Below the pieces are notes generated by a model. It had not been told where the DNA came from, made no database searches, and saw nothing but the letters and a program-made list of their open reading frames with translations. Below are positions 34,569-46,594 of a stretch of DNA of 53,626 nt, in pieces. This DNA comes from Dissophora ornata (lineage: Eukaryota; Mortierellomycota; Mortierellomycetes; Mortierellales; Mortierellaceae). Each line of letters begins with the position of its first letter. Position 1 is the stretch's first letter. Location: NCBI GenBank assembly GCA_025201705.1, contig MU616700.1:1-53626 (forward strand), in the 5' to 3' direction. Both the position numbers and the translations under genes were made by a program.

Positions 34569-37329
34569 GTGGAATTCAATACAAGTGGTCTTCTTTTATG
34601 TTGGGAGGATATAGACAGGTGCACAAAAAGACGAGAACGGTCGAGCTGCCGAGATGAGAACGATCCAAGTGTGAGAAATGGACGATCCGGGTGTGGTTTG
34701 TTCAACCCCCACTCAGCGTCACGGTATAATGTGTGCTAATGAGGAAGGGAAGGTCGCAGGAGTGGGCACAGTCGAGTTGATCGCAGCGCAAGCGGGTATA
34801 GATTCAGCGAGAACAGAGAGTGGAGAGAGGTGAGAATGACAGCGGAAGTCGCGCCCGATTGATAGAAGTGTCGTCGCGACGCAATCGGCGAAGGGACAGG
34901 GCCAAGGCGAGGGGGGTGGAGAAGGAGGAGAATGGCAGCGAGGTTTGGAAGTGAGGATGCAGCGATATAGCGAGCGACAGCAGGGTGCGAGACGAGAATG
35001 AATCAGCGGAACGGGTGAGAGAATGAAAAAAAAAGAAGCGGACAAAGGAAGCGGAAAAAAGGAGGATTGAGGACTCGTATCGAGGGAAGCCTCTCTCTGC
35101 CTGCCCGCAGTGCAAACTCGCCAATTGAATTGCGACTGCTGGTTGGGGAGAGGACAGCACAGAAAAAACTGCCGGTGGCAACAGCGAAAGTGGGTGTGGT
35201 CCCAAATCGATCGAAATCACGGGACCAGACGAAATTCCACGAGGCAATTCATATCCACCGCCGTTCCTTGAGGCCACCGAAGCATTGGTATCTCGCAACG
35301 GGTGGCTTTCCAGGTAATTAAATTCCTCCTCCGACAGAAAAGTCATGGTGTCGGGCAGTGTACAGCTGGCACCAGCCCGCAAATCACGGCGCAGCGGTGC
35401 GCCATCAACCTCTACACGTGACATCTAGCACTACAGTGGTGACCAGACAAGTCTCCTTCTTCAGTCTTCTCCCTCCACCCCAATATGATCGCAACACCTT
35501 CCTACAACAGAGAGTATTTACCTTTTGTCTTCCGGTGGCTACACTGCGATCTGTAGGTCTGAAATGGTCTTGATCGTATGGCATCAACATTACCTTTGTA
35601 CTCAGCAAACCGTCAGGAAGAAACAAGTACTCATAAACAGCTGAGATCAGGCGTTCTGTGGAGCCTGGATGTCTCCTTAATGGCCAAGTGGCTAAAACAA
35701 TCGAGGCGGCCTCCCTCCTCCCTATACCCTGGGAGAATCTCGCCGCAAGCTTTATTATTCAGGACAAAGATGTTGTTTTGAGCTATTTTGGCAAACGCGG
35801 GACGACTACGGCCAAGGTTCTGCAGAAATAATGGAACTCGCCGGTCCCCTTTTTTGTGAACACTGCTCGTTATAAAGCTAGCCAAGAACATCAATTACCT
35901 CCACAAGGCCAGTACATAATATCATCATTGGGAAACTCGAGAAGGGTCAAGGCACAGATTCGCACACCAAGCTGGACAACCCAACGCCACTGAAGAGTAC
36001 TGGTGCTGTAGATCAGGCAATGCAGACTACCAACGCCGAAGGCGTCGATTTTCTAAGGTACGTGTGTAGTCGACACGTGTGCCGTAGACGGGATACAAGT
36101 TTGCGTCTCGTCATGGTCAGAAGGGCACGATTGGTTTTGCTGATAGACAAGAGGATATGGCTTCACAGTGGAGGACGTCGGACCGGACATCATTGGCATC
36201 CCTCACGCCATTCCATCCTGTGTGGCCATTGGATATTTGGTCGAGTGTCGAAAGTGTTGACGCTAGAGGTTGGTGATGCCATTCAATTGCACAACCATGG
36301 ACTCGAGGTATGTATTGCGATCCTGCCACCACCGTTGGAAGCACATTGTTACTCAAGATCGGTACACGATTGGCTATCGACTACCGCCCATGGTGTCTTG
36401 TATCCAATTATGCAACGTTGTCTCACACGGTCTGACCCAGTTTTTGAGCGAGCGTCTCTTTGACGTGTCGGATGTGTACTATGCACATGTGCGATGTCTG
36501 ATTGCAGTCCCACCGCTGTCGAAGAATAGCTTTGAGTGTTAGTCATGCAAGAATACGGCAAAGGTCAATCAGATCTAGATTCTGTACTCCATGTTGTTGG
36601 TGCAAGAGCTGATGACGATGTTGATTGCTCCGCGTCTATTCACGGTTATACCCACCTTGATGCTGTTTTGCTCTATGCTGATTAAGGAATAAGGTTCCCA
36701 TGTCCACATGAGAACCTATTCCCTCCTTCGATTGTCGTAGCGGGCGTGCATGGTTGAATTGGGAGTGTATGTTCGCGATTCCAGATCAGGAGAGCAAAGG
36801 TCCGAGATCGTCTTCGCGATTCAAACGCTGGCTGGTCGAAGACCAAATTTTTTTTCCAATATCCAGCGAATGCGGACATTCCTGCTGGTGTATGTGCATG
36901 GGCTTGTTTGCTGTTGCATGCTTCACCTCCTTTGTCAGTCAAGAAGACGCCTTCCGAAGCAGCCTTTCCCAGCAACACCCATTCGTTGCTTATCTCTTGC
37001 CACCCCCTTCCACCCCTCTAATCGCCTTTCATTACTACAAACTCCCTGCATCGCGCATATTCTCTCACATACCACGCTATCCAACCATTCAGCGCTCCGT
37101 GCCTCTGTAAACCCCTAAAAAAACGAAGGACAAACAACACAACTCCCCCATTCCTCCGGATAATTTACCCTCTTCATCTCACATAAAACCACAAACAACT
37201 TTTCGTCATCGTGTTTTCCACTCTCTTGTTTCCCACTTTGCCTCCCGCTGCAACTGTTGTCAGACCCATTTCTCAGTCAGTCCACCACCCACCCCTATTG
37301 CCATTAAGTTGATACACATTCGTAGAACG
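34569..37329. other. Intergenic stretch with unassigned open frames
   Basis: The left part should be the 5' region of the PHD gene. A 206-codon frame at 34804-35424 (-) starts plausibly (TMTFLSEEEFNYLESHPLRD) but turns into UTR-like S/L/F-rich sequence; it might hold an upstream exon. A 147-codon frame at 36020-36463 (+), with [20 protein letters not shown], and a partly overlapping frame to 36542 look coding-like but match no family I know. The last 300 bp are C/T-rich leader of the F-box gene at 37330. Confidence 0.4.
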
Positions 37330-39370
37330 ATGCCGAGTGCTGTTACCGTTCATCCTGCGCTCCCGTTGCGGACCGAGGCGCAATCCAGTTTCGAGGACAT
37401 GACTCCAGCCAGAACGAGCGCGACCGATGGCGAAAGTTCAGGATCGTCAATGATGTCAAAATCGGTCACTTTCATATCGTCCTCAGCACCAGCGACCTCT
37501 TCAAATTCGTCAACGTCGTCCGCACACACAATAGTAGAATCGGCAACAGCAACCCCGACATCGGGCACGTTGGTCAATCCACTTACCACGTCATCGCTTC
37601 TGCTCGACGTAGAGAGTCTGGTCGCTCAAAAGCAGCATCAACTGACGTATTTCCAGAAGCAGCAGCGTATGCAGCAACATCAGCAGCGGCAGTTGCTGTA
37701 TCACCATCAACAGCTGCAGCGGCGACAGCTGCAGCGGCGACAGCACCAACAGCATCAGCAAAAACAAGTTTACCAAGCAGAGAAGCGGCACCAGATCAAT
37801 ATTCAACAGTACGCCTTGCTGCGGCAGACATGTGGAGGGCAAGAAGAAATAGGAGTATCAACCGGCCCAGATGACCGCAACAAGCATGCTGTTGACAGTG
37901 GGTCTGGGGTTGTTTCGTGCAACAACGAGGCAGCCATGCATAGCGTAAACAAGACGCCGTCGATGACATTAACAAAAAGAAGCACAAGGGATGCGGACTT
38001 AGTGGATGATGTGTGGAGATTGGTTTTTTATATCCTAGCCAGGGATTGCAAGGACCTTGGTCGAACCATGCAGGTCAGTAGACGGTTTTACGGGTACGTT
38101 CAAACTCCGCATACCACACCTGCGGTACGCGTTTTTTTTTTTTTTTTTGAAATCCTCCTGCATTGCCTTCCTGGAAAACGGGTTACCATTTGTTCTTCTC
38201 GCGTCAGCTACAACAAAATCCTAAAACCTGCTAAGAATATGTAATCAGATTGGATGTTTAAGCAAATGGCAGCAGCTTTCTTTTTTATTTTCTTCTTTCC
38301 CAATGGTCCTATTCCGTATTCCATGTTCCTGAAAATGTGAATGGTCGTTACGCAACTGAGGATTTATCCACAAGCAGCAAACCCTAATCCTTACTGCTCA
38401 TCTCTTTAGTCTCATCGCGAACGATGCTGTGCTATGGAAACTTACCTACAATCTTACAGTCTCGGGATCGATCTTTGCTGGTCAGAAGCCACTACTCCCG
38501 CTCTCAGCTCCTAGTTGGATCAGGGAGGAGCAGAATCAGCAGCTACTACACTTTAATCCCAATGAGCCGGAGGGATTACTTCGAGAGCAGCAACAACAAC
38601 GTCAGGATAAAATAGGATTAGAGTCTCCGTCAGGTCACGTGGATATGAATGAGGATAGACCTGATACGTTGTCCGTCAATACAACAGAGCCGAGGTTGAC
38701 TCGTCGGCACAGTGTTGGTGTCGTGAGCGGCGAGCCATCAAGGCAGTCTGCTGGCGGCTTGGGATGCACCGCCATTTCGAACAGAGATGCAGTACCATTT
38801 ACGGAGCCCCGGTGGGGATCGATGACTATGACACCTGGCTTGCAGATGCCGTCACCTTTGGTGTTACCGCACCATAGAAGGATCGTACAAAATATCACAT
38901 GCTCAATTATGGCCAACATTCGCAACACTTGCAGCGACAATCATAATGGCAATCTTAATAACGGAAACAGCGGCGACGACATTAGCGCTATCCACATTCA
39001 GCCAATTATGGACCGCTCCATCAATCCACAATCCTTGGCGATCTCTGGGATGAACTCCAGTCACAGGCTAGGAGACAGATCGACGACAAAGACGCCTGCA
39101 TCGACCCCCTCGTCGCTGTCTGTCCCTACATTCCAGTCAACATTACATTCCTCAGTCTCCCAAGTAGTTTCGAACTCTACAACACCGCTGTCGGTGATTC
39201 AGCATCATATCCCGACAACAACGTTGATGCACCATCCACCGGCTGTGTACTGGAAATACCAGGTCGTGGAGTGGTTGGAGCAAGAGAAGCTGAGGTGCCT
39301 GAGGTTGGGATTGTTTTGGGGATTCAATGCAGTGGCTTCGAGGGCGCATGGACGCAAAGCGCGGAGGTAA
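37330..39370 (+). CDS. F-box protein with Q-rich N-terminus, 574 aa
   Basis: Two exons, 37330-38093 and 38410-39370, are joined in phase 2 across a 316-nt intron that contains a run of about 17 T. Residues 1-220 are S/T-rich, then Q/H/R-rich (about 105-160). The F-box is DDVWRLVFYILARDCKDLG, then RTMQVSRRFYG, split by the intron and continuing LIANDAVLWKLTYN, at about 230-270. The remainder is S/T/N-rich, ending in AVYWKYQVVEWLEQEKLRC and a basic tail (HGRKARR). No LRR, WD40 or Kelch repeat is visible, so the substrate-binding part is unknown. The likely role is an SCF adaptor binding Skp1. The frame upstream of the ATG has no earlier Met. Confidence 0.8.
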
Positions 39371-39609
39371 TTTAAAGCGGTGGCGTTAGGCGAGGAACAT
39401 GTAGAAACATAGTCTATGGTCGCATCTCCTTTTAAGAAAGAAACAATATCTTCAAGCGCTTTTATTACAATATGAATATCAGCTCCAGTCTGCTAAATGT
39501 GCAACTCCTCTAGGTTACTCTTTTCTCTGAAACTCAAAAGAGGCTCCTATCAACTCACATGCAATGTGAAGTCTTTAGTTGTCCGCAGCGTCGCTATCCT
39601 TAGTAACCA

Positions 39610-40038
39610 ATGGATTACAATGAGGAGCCGGATGCAGAACCATGGCTGCACTTCCCTTCTGCGTGTCCTGAAGCCGATGTAGATGATGTTTGGCCGGTCG
39701 TCTGCCCTTGACAGAACTTCCCACTGACGGTCCAGACTCATATTCAGGAAGACGAGCTCATTCCTGCGCGTGCTCCGCAGGTACATCCAATCAAAAGATG
39801 CATGACAACGCGCTGCAGAGTCACACGCTTTGTGTTCTCAAATGCATTTTCCAAAATCAAGGCTGCTTCTCCATTGGTCCATTGTCCCTGTTTAACGCCC
39901 TTGACCGCAACTCGTCAAGGTATGTTACATCCTTTTGATGTGCATGATTTATTGATGCGATGACATTGGGGTGCCCTGAGCAACTAGCCTCAAATAGTCC
40001 ATGCGACCGTTTGTTTTAGAGCAATGGCTCGTTCCCAG
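39610..40038 (+). pseudogene. Broken two-exon gene fragment, unknown family
   Basis: From an ATG at 39610 one frame runs 33 codons (YNEEPDAEPWLHFPSACPEA), meets a TGA at 39709, and continues 69 more codons (HIQEDELIPARAPQVHPIKR, then MTTRCRVTRFVFSNAF) to a good donor at 39920. A 19-nt exon at 40020-40038, between TTTTAG and GTAAGA, keeps frame. The composition looks protein-like, but no family is recognised. An open minus-strand frame covers part of the same DNA (39550-39786). It could be a decayed gene or chance. Confidence 0.3.
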
Positions 40039-41509
40039 GTAAGATGCCATCTACAATAACAAAAAAAAAAAAATGGGCACGGGTCTAGCAATCTGATCGA
40101 GAGTTTGTCCTGAATATCATGCGCTAGCGTATGCGTGTGAAGAAAGTTGGGAGGGGAGCATCGCGATGGGAAACCCCATTATGATTAGTAGCGTGTTTGC
40201 GAGGGAAATGGATTGAGCTTTATTATTTGTTTATTTGCAGTTTGCATCATCGTGTTTGCCTGTGGTTTGATAAAAAACAATACCGAGGAACGGTCTTTGT
40301 TTGCGCCCCTGAACTTTCCCACAACATGTTCATGGGTAAAAAATATAACAACTAAGCATAAGCTAAATTGCGCGTCGAGGAACACGCGCCCGTCTCTGGA
40401 CAAATGTTATATGAAGGAGTTTTTGGCTTCATCATACCATCTTTTTTCTTGCATCATCAGTCAAGAACACCCCCTCAAGTTATTACACATGTTCATGTAG
40501 TAATCAATGCAAGGGTCTCCTTTGTCGAATCTACTGCAGCTGTGTCCGGGTCGGCATGCAGAATAAATGATACCACGACTTTTGTCACACGAGAAAATGT
40601 CACCATTTTCAGGGCTGTGGCATGCGCGCTAGTCTCATGAGAGGTGCGGTGATGACGAACAAAAATGGGAGCCTGCAACCGGCCAAGCGGCAGAAATGCA
40701 CCTTCTGTTAAAAGAGAGATACTGCACACGGTTTGTTTGCAACGTCGAATCCTGACGACTCTTTTTTAGGTTTGATGCAAAAAGGACACGAGGGAGTGAT
40801 TTGCATGGAATTGATTGATACGAGATAATCTACCGATATTCTCTTCAGTTCTAATCACCGAGGCTGAAGCAGCGCAGGATAGAAATGATATCTGACGACA
40901 GACAGCTCGAATTAGGTTCTCAGGAACCAGTATATTCCCAGACATCAAGTGACAAAGAATCAATGGAACAAGAGAACGCTTTTCGAATCATGATATCTCA
41001 TCAACGACTTGGCCCTGTCGCCTTTGGACGGTAAACAGGTTGTTTGCTTTGTTTCCCATCAAGAAAGTAAACACGACCCTGTCAGGGCGCCAGGGGATGA
41101 ACGCGTGATTGGGCGGCACGTAAACCTAATACGCATGCAGTGGCATTTCCCATCATCCTTGCTCTCCTTTGCAATAGTCTATCCGCCGTTGGATAGTTAC
41201 AATCTACAAAAACAAATTACGCTCAACACGCTTCTGTTATTTTCTGTTGTACTGTAGAAAACAAAAATTGATATGGTAATACGGGTCTAATTTGCTCAAT
41301 TAAAACAATTCACGCGAAACTGCAGCCTATGCCTCCTGCCCCGGATTTCAGCCTGCCCTGATTCCTGGTTATTTGCATTGTGCAGCGATTTGGATTAAGA
41401 AAATCCCAGGGGAATATTGGATGGTGGTTGCCGATTGTTGAGAGAATTGACCCGGGCCAGGAAGGATAGTAGCTACTCTTCTTTTCGCCTTCCCCGTTTT
41501 TCTTTCGCG

Positions 41510-41517
41510 TATAAAGG
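41510..41517 (+). promoter_or_regulatory. TATA box of the carboxypeptidase gene
   Basis: TATAAAGG lies 100 bp upstream of the ATG at 41610, followed by a C/T-rich leader. This spacing is usual for a highly regulated secreted-enzyme gene. Confidence 0.6.
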
Positions 41518-41609
41518 TGTCTCTCGCCCCACTATCCGACCGATTCTTTCTCATCCCCAGCCTTTCCCATTTCCATTTTTCCACCTCACCCCCTTCCTCA
41601 CACTAGCAA

Positions 41610-43158
41610 ATGAAACTGTCGCTCTTCTCTTTGTCGGCCGTCGTAGCGTTGACGGCCTTGCTCAATCCCTCACCCTCGTTCGCTCTGCCCGCGCCCTCCA
41701 TCTCGATCAATAGTGTTGTCTCCTTCGATAACCACCGCGTGATCCGTATCCAGGTCAACTCCGAGACCGATCTCCAGACCTTGACCGCGAACGAGAACAG
41801 TCTTGGACTAGATTACTTCACGCACCACAAGGTCGTTGGTGGCCATATCGACGTCCGCATCCCTCCGCAGTCCTTCAACGAGTTCCAGCGCCTGAACTTG
41901 AAGTACTCGACGCTTATTGAGAACTTGCAAAGCGTGATTGATCAAGAACGAAAGGAGGACGAGCAGTACCAGCAACTCTGGGTTTCGAAGATCAACGATG
42001 CAAAGCTCAATGAGAGTAAGAACAAAAATTTGATTAACATAGAGGGAGGTCTGGTGGTTCCGGAAGGAGTAGAGGTGTTCGCGGCGGCAGATACCTGGTT
42101 TCAGGGGTACCACACTTATGCGGACCATCAGAGCTGGCTGGCGACGCAGATTTCGAATAACCGGGGAAAGGCGTCGGCGTTCAGTGCGGGCAAGTCTTAC
42201 CAGGGTAGGGATCAGGCCGGCATTACGATTGGAAGTGGGCCGAACCATATTGTTTTCCATGGTACGCAGCATGCGCGCGAGTGGATCAGCACCATGGTCG
42301 TCGAGTAAGTTTTCTCTGTCTTGTGCAACTGCTCGCATGTTGTTTTCGCGTGCTCGTCGTCTCGTACTTAAAAGTTGAATCTCGTCGCAGGTACCTTGTT
42401 GACCAGCTGCTCAAGGGCACAGATTCCCGCGTGGCTGGCTACTTGACCAAGTACACGTTCCATATCCTTCCAATCATGAATCCTGATGGTTTTGTGGTCA
42501 CCCAAACCACGAACCGCATGCACCGCAAGAACGCCCAGACCAACGGCGGCTGCCTTGGCACTGACAGTACGGCTTCAATACTATGTCGCGACTGTTATTC
42601 ATAAAATGTGCGTCACCGTGGCTAATTCGAGTTCTCGCCTCCCTCTCTTTTTCAATTCTATCAGCTAATCGCAACTGGGGCTTCAAGTGGAATACGGGCG
42701 GCTCGTCCGCGAACCCTTGTGCGGACGACTACATGGGCCCCTCTGCCTTCTCCTCTCCTGAGGCTACGAATATTGCCAAGTATCTCAAGTCCCTCCCCAA
42801 GGTCGTTTCCTACATCGATTTCCATTCTTACTCGCAGCTCTGGATGGTCCCTTACGGCTATACCGGCACTCGCCCCGGGACTTATGCTTACATGAACGGA
42901 TTGGCGTCCAAGGCCGTAAAAGCTCTGGAAGCGGTTAACGGGGTCAAGTTCACGAATGGCGATATTTACAATACCATTTATGGAGCGTCGGGTAATTCGG
43001 CGGATTATGCATACAGCATTGGAGTGAGCGCACCTTTTGCGGTGGAGTTGAGGGATACAGGCCGATACGGATTCTCTTTGCCAGCGAGCCAGATCGTACC
43101 ATCTGGTCAGGAGACCTGGGCAGCATTTGCGGCTATTCTCGACAACATTCAGGTGTAA
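41610..43158 (+). CDS. Secreted zinc carboxypeptidase A (peptidase family M14), 454 aa
   Basis: Three exons join in frame: 41610-42304, 42391-42566 and 42665-43158. Residues 1-25 are a signal peptide, followed by an activation propeptide of about 100 residues. The catalytic domain keeps the zinc ligands H221 and E224 (HGTQHAREW) and H344 (DFHSYSQLW), substrate residues N292-R293 (DTNRNW), a tyrosine in SADYAYSIG (about 405) and catalytic E418 (VELRDTGRYGF). The residue matching bovine Ile255 is Val, so carboxypeptidase A specificity (hydrophobic C-terminal residues) is expected. It should be secreted as a zymogen and digest external peptides. All core residues are present. Confidence 0.95.
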
Positions 43159-44428
43159 AAGAGAAAGAGCACGAACGTGCTCATGAAGGATGATGATACC
43201 CTCGAACGATGTAGTGTACGGGAAGGGAGAGGGCGAACGGCAGAATTTACTTGGAGCGCAGGTTCGATTCTTTGAAGAAAATGAAAGGTCACAATAAAGG
43301 AGAAAGTGGACCGAGCTGGGCTCGTACACGATTTCAATTCGGTGTCCCACAAGAGGTTTGCAGGGAAGGAGGGGGTGGCGCTCAAAAAGACACGCAATTC
43401 ACCAGTCACTCTGCGATAAATAGGCAGACGGGACGGGTGTAGGAAAGCTCTTTGTACTCTGGGCGGTTATTATTGTCGTGTGTTCTTTCAATTCCTTCGA
43501 GGACCCAATCTACAAACCGTCCCTAGAGAAGGTCCACAGAGATCGACTCGACAAGCTGGAGCCCAGTTGCCAAACGTATGGAAACATACCATGGTCTGGA
43601 TGTTCCTTACCATGTCGAATACATTACCATAATTATTATTATTTTTATTCAAGAAAAATATCTGCACTAGTGGGTGTGCAACCAAAGCCCACGACGCGAC
43701 AGCTGCAACACCTTCCTCTCCCATCCTTGTGTATTCCTCGTCAGTTGAAGCAACACCACTTTGTAAAGCACGGAAGCCTTCGCTGTATACAAATAATTAT
43801 ATCTACGAGAACGTAGCCTGGATACATTCCAGATGCATTTCAAGAACATTGCCCAAAGCTCTCCACTTTGGCGTGCCGCAAGAGACCACTATCACTGAGG
43901 CATTGGGTAAGAGATATTATGTGGGATTGTTGTCGGTCGAATCTTTGTCAACTAGTCGATGAATGATACCGGAGCAATGGCCTCGAGGACGCGAGGCTGG
44001 TATTTACCAAAGCAAAAGGGGCACCACCGACTGGAATGGAACATATCCAGCAGTGGACGCCATGCAAGATTCGACTAAGGCGCATTTTGCGCATTTGTGT
44101 ATCTCTGCCAGCGAATGATTAAGAAGCTGGTTCTTTTTCGGGCTATTGAAGCTGTGCTGTCACTGGTTCCCGCCGGTAATTATATAGCAGGCTCCGTGAT
44201 TGACCCTCCAATGGGATAGAGATAGATGGCTTGGGCGGCGCCAGGCAATAGGACGGTACGGAGCAAATTAGAGTCGGCACTTTATTTCTCATCGGCACAG
44301 AGCAATCAGTGATTGCCAGCCAAGGCAAAGCCAATTGGCGTCCGTACTCCATATGATGTTCTCGCCACCTCTCACTCTCCCCATCCCTTCTTGATTCACA
44401 TCCTCCCTCTCCTCCATACCTCCATGCC
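43159..44428. other. Intergenic stretch, no recognised gene
   Basis: Apart from the AATAAA at 43293 nothing is definable. A 77-codon frame at 43729-43962 (+), containing LPKALHFGVPQETTITEALG, reads like protein but has no known match and no clear splice partner; it may be a fragment. A TTATATAG stretch lies near 44178, 250 bp upstream of the next F-box gene. Confidence 0.4.
43293..43298 (+). terminator. Candidate polyadenylation signal of the carboxypeptidase gene
   Basis: AATAAA, 135 nt after the carboxypeptidase stop codon. Confidence 0.4.
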
Positions 44429-46144
44429 ATGAACAACCCTCCGAACCCCCTCGAAATCCCAGAGATCCTCTCCAGGGTTGGCCTCTACATCCCTCTCTGG
44501 GTCTACCCTGAACACATCAGCCCAAACTCTCGCCACAGCCGCGACCGACGTCCACGCTTCTTCCCAAACCATCTCCTCAATTGCATTCGTGTCAATAAGA
44601 CATGGCACGACATCCTCCTCCCCATTCTCTGGTTCACCTTGGACGACATTGCTATCTGTTCAGCAGGCCAGTCCGTCCATATCCTTACGCGACACCGACG
44701 CCACCTCCGTATCCTCGAGCTCTCTCGCCCCTCACCCGCCATTCTAGCCATCCCACCTCGACTCCTGCCTTGTCATCTCCTGCATCTCGACTTGTCAGGA
44801 CTGGACCATAACCAATGGATACGAGCTTTGGTCTTACAGAACACTAGGCTGCAGAGTCTGCACTGGAAAGGAGGCGATTTTCACCGGGATAATTATGGGA
44901 CGCTGGATGCGTTGGCAATGTCGAAGCGATTAAATCGTTTACAGGATTTGCACCTGGAGTGTTGGAAACTGGACGGCTACTTGATGAGGCTGTTAAAAAG
45001 GAATCCAAGGTTAAGAAGGTTGGCGCTGGACTTTGTCACGGGGGAGGTCAGTAAAAGTCGTCATAAGTCAGCGAGGCATTGGCGAGAGGAGGAGGGTATT
45101 GTGGTTGTAGATGTAAAGCAAGAAAAATATCACAAGAATGAAGACGATGAAGAAGACGAAGACGAAGAAAGACAGGGAGGAGAAGAGGAGGAGGAGGAAG
45201 AAGAAGAAGAAGAAGAAGAGGCAATACAGTTGACAGAGCTCACCAGTCTAACGGTTTGCAAGGACGTGGAAAGTGGGCCTCTGGAGGACTTGATAAGACT
45301 GTGTCCCGCGTTGGAAGAGCTTTCATGGATGGGATCGAGCGATACAGATTTGAAGCAATTGATAGCCAACTTGCGGGAGTGCAATCCTCCAGTCTCAATC
45401 CTGACCTACTCAACCGTCGATGCGTCCGAGGATGAATCAGTGTATGCGGCCTTAATCCAGAGTGCTCCTCGACTGGTGGAGTTGCAGATCCGGATCCCAG
45501 CTCTTGGAGATCGATTCACAGAGGCTCTTGTTCAACACGCCGCGACGCTCGAGATTCTGGACCTTAGGATCATGGCAAGTGGTAGCGGCAACTATAAGCC
45601 GTACCCATCCCAACACAATGATACCAGCGTTAGCACCACAGCAAGGAACTTGAAGCGAATTTTGACGAATTGTCACCGAATCACAGCGCTGTCAATCGAG
45701 GGGTCACAGTGTGGCGCAACCGACCTGTTCTCATATTGCTGGGCCTGTTTGAGGTTGACGCGACTCTATTTGATCGGTTTGAACGCCTCAGCGCGAGGGC
45801 ATGCAATGGAGCCTGGGAACGCGGAAATGGCACAAGTTTTCGGATGGACGTCAGCGTCAGGAACGATGGCTCGTATTCATACCCATGAGGTTTACGCGGA
45901 GACAAGCGGTAGTAGTGAGGGTGGTACAACCGGACCAGGGACGGGGACAGGAACAGCCATACCAGGGTCGCCAATGGGACTTGTATGGATGCCACAAGGC
46001 GAAGCGGATATGATTGCGAATAGGGTATCGGCAACGTTCTTTAAGAAACTGCTGTTACATCTGGAAACATTGAAGCACCTGCAGTCGTTTGTGCTAAACG
46101 GGGTTGAGTATAGACGGATCCCCCGATACTGTGGCAGTCTATGA
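44429..46144 (+). CDS. F-box-like/LRR protein with a long acidic run, 571 aa
   Basis: A single exon. The N-terminus is a split F-box-like motif: LEIPEILSRVGLYIPLWV, an insertion of about 25 residues, then FPNHLLNCIRVNKTWHDILL. LRR-like lines follow (LRILELSRP, HLLHLDLSGL, LQSLHWKGGD, LQDLHLECWKL, LRRLALDFV), then more after the acidic segment (TLEILDLRIM, LTRLYLIGLN). Residues about 235-265 are an almost pure D/E run encoded by GAR codons, inserted in the LRR region. The arrangement resembles the gene at 13460, so the two are probably paralogues. The likely role is substrate recognition in an SCF ubiquitin ligase; the substrate is unknown. Confidence 0.8.
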   Translation: MNNPPNPLEIPEILSRVGLYIPLWVYPEHISPNSRHSRDRRPRFFPNHLLNCIRVNKTWHDILLPILWFTLDDIAICSAGQSVHILTRHRRHLRILELSRPSPAILAIPPRLLPCHLLHLDLSGLDHNQWIRALVLQNTRLQSLHWKGGDFHRDNYGTLDALAMSKRLNRLQDLHLECWKLDGYLMRLLKRNPRLRRLALDFVTGEVSKSRHKSARHWREEEGIVVVDVKQEKYHKNEDDEEDEDEERQGGEEEEEEEEEEEEEAIQLTELTSLTVCKDVESGPLEDLIRLCPALEELSWMGSSDTDLKQLIANLRECNPPVSILTYSTVDASEDESVYAALIQSAPRLVELQIRIPALGDRFTEALVQHAATLEILDLRIMASGSGNYKPYPSQHNDTSVSTTARNLKRILTNCHRITALSIEGSQCGATDLFSYCWACLRLTRLYLIGLNASARGHAMEPGNAEMAQVFGWTSASGTMARIHTHEVYAETSGSSEGGTTGPGTGTGTAIPGSPMGLVWMPQGEADMIANRVSATFFKKLLLHLETLKHLQSFVLNGVEYRRIPRYCGSL

Positions 46145-46594
46145 ACAGAAGGACCCCCTGTAACAACAGATCTAGAGTGAAGACTGAACGTAAAAAAATG
46201 ATACCCTGCAAATAAAATACATCCCATATAGTTGCAGTCTGCACTCGTACGAGAGAGGAGAGAGAGACTATCTGTGTCCTAGAGCGAGTTCTTCGATCTG
46301 GATCTGTTCGGACCTAACTGTCGATACCTCGGAGCATGACACCTATATCAAGGAATCGTTAGTCAGTCGGAGGTGTGATCTTGGTGCACCATGGACTTGA
46401 TAAGGAGAAATGGAGTATTGAACAGTTTGTGTTGTCACTGACGATTAAGCATGGTGTAGTTGCATTTATACGAAATAATCGCGGAAGCAACTCATGTCAT
46501 TGCACAGCCCATGTGGCAGAAATAGGGGCGGATTATTGAGCACAGAGACTTTCTCACTTCCACACCACACTCCGACTTCCTTGCTCCGCCATCC
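46145..46594. other. Intergenic spacer between two F-box-like genes
   Basis: Contains a candidate AATAAA polyadenylation signal at 46211-46216, 67 nt after the upstream stop. The right half should hold the promoter of the gene at 46595. Nothing else is seen. Confidence 0.5.

Larger units (their letters stand above)
39371..41609. other. Intergenic stretch apart from the fragment at 39610-40038
   Basis: From 40039 to 41500 I see no gene. Open frames at 40185-40729 lack recognisable motifs. The rightmost 110 bp hold the carboxypeptidase promoter. Confidence 0.5.

Noticed and set aside
34804..35424. 206-codon minus-strand frame as part of the PHD gene
   Set aside because: No in-frame splice to the PHD exons was found, and the second half is UTR-like; kept only as a possible upstream exon.
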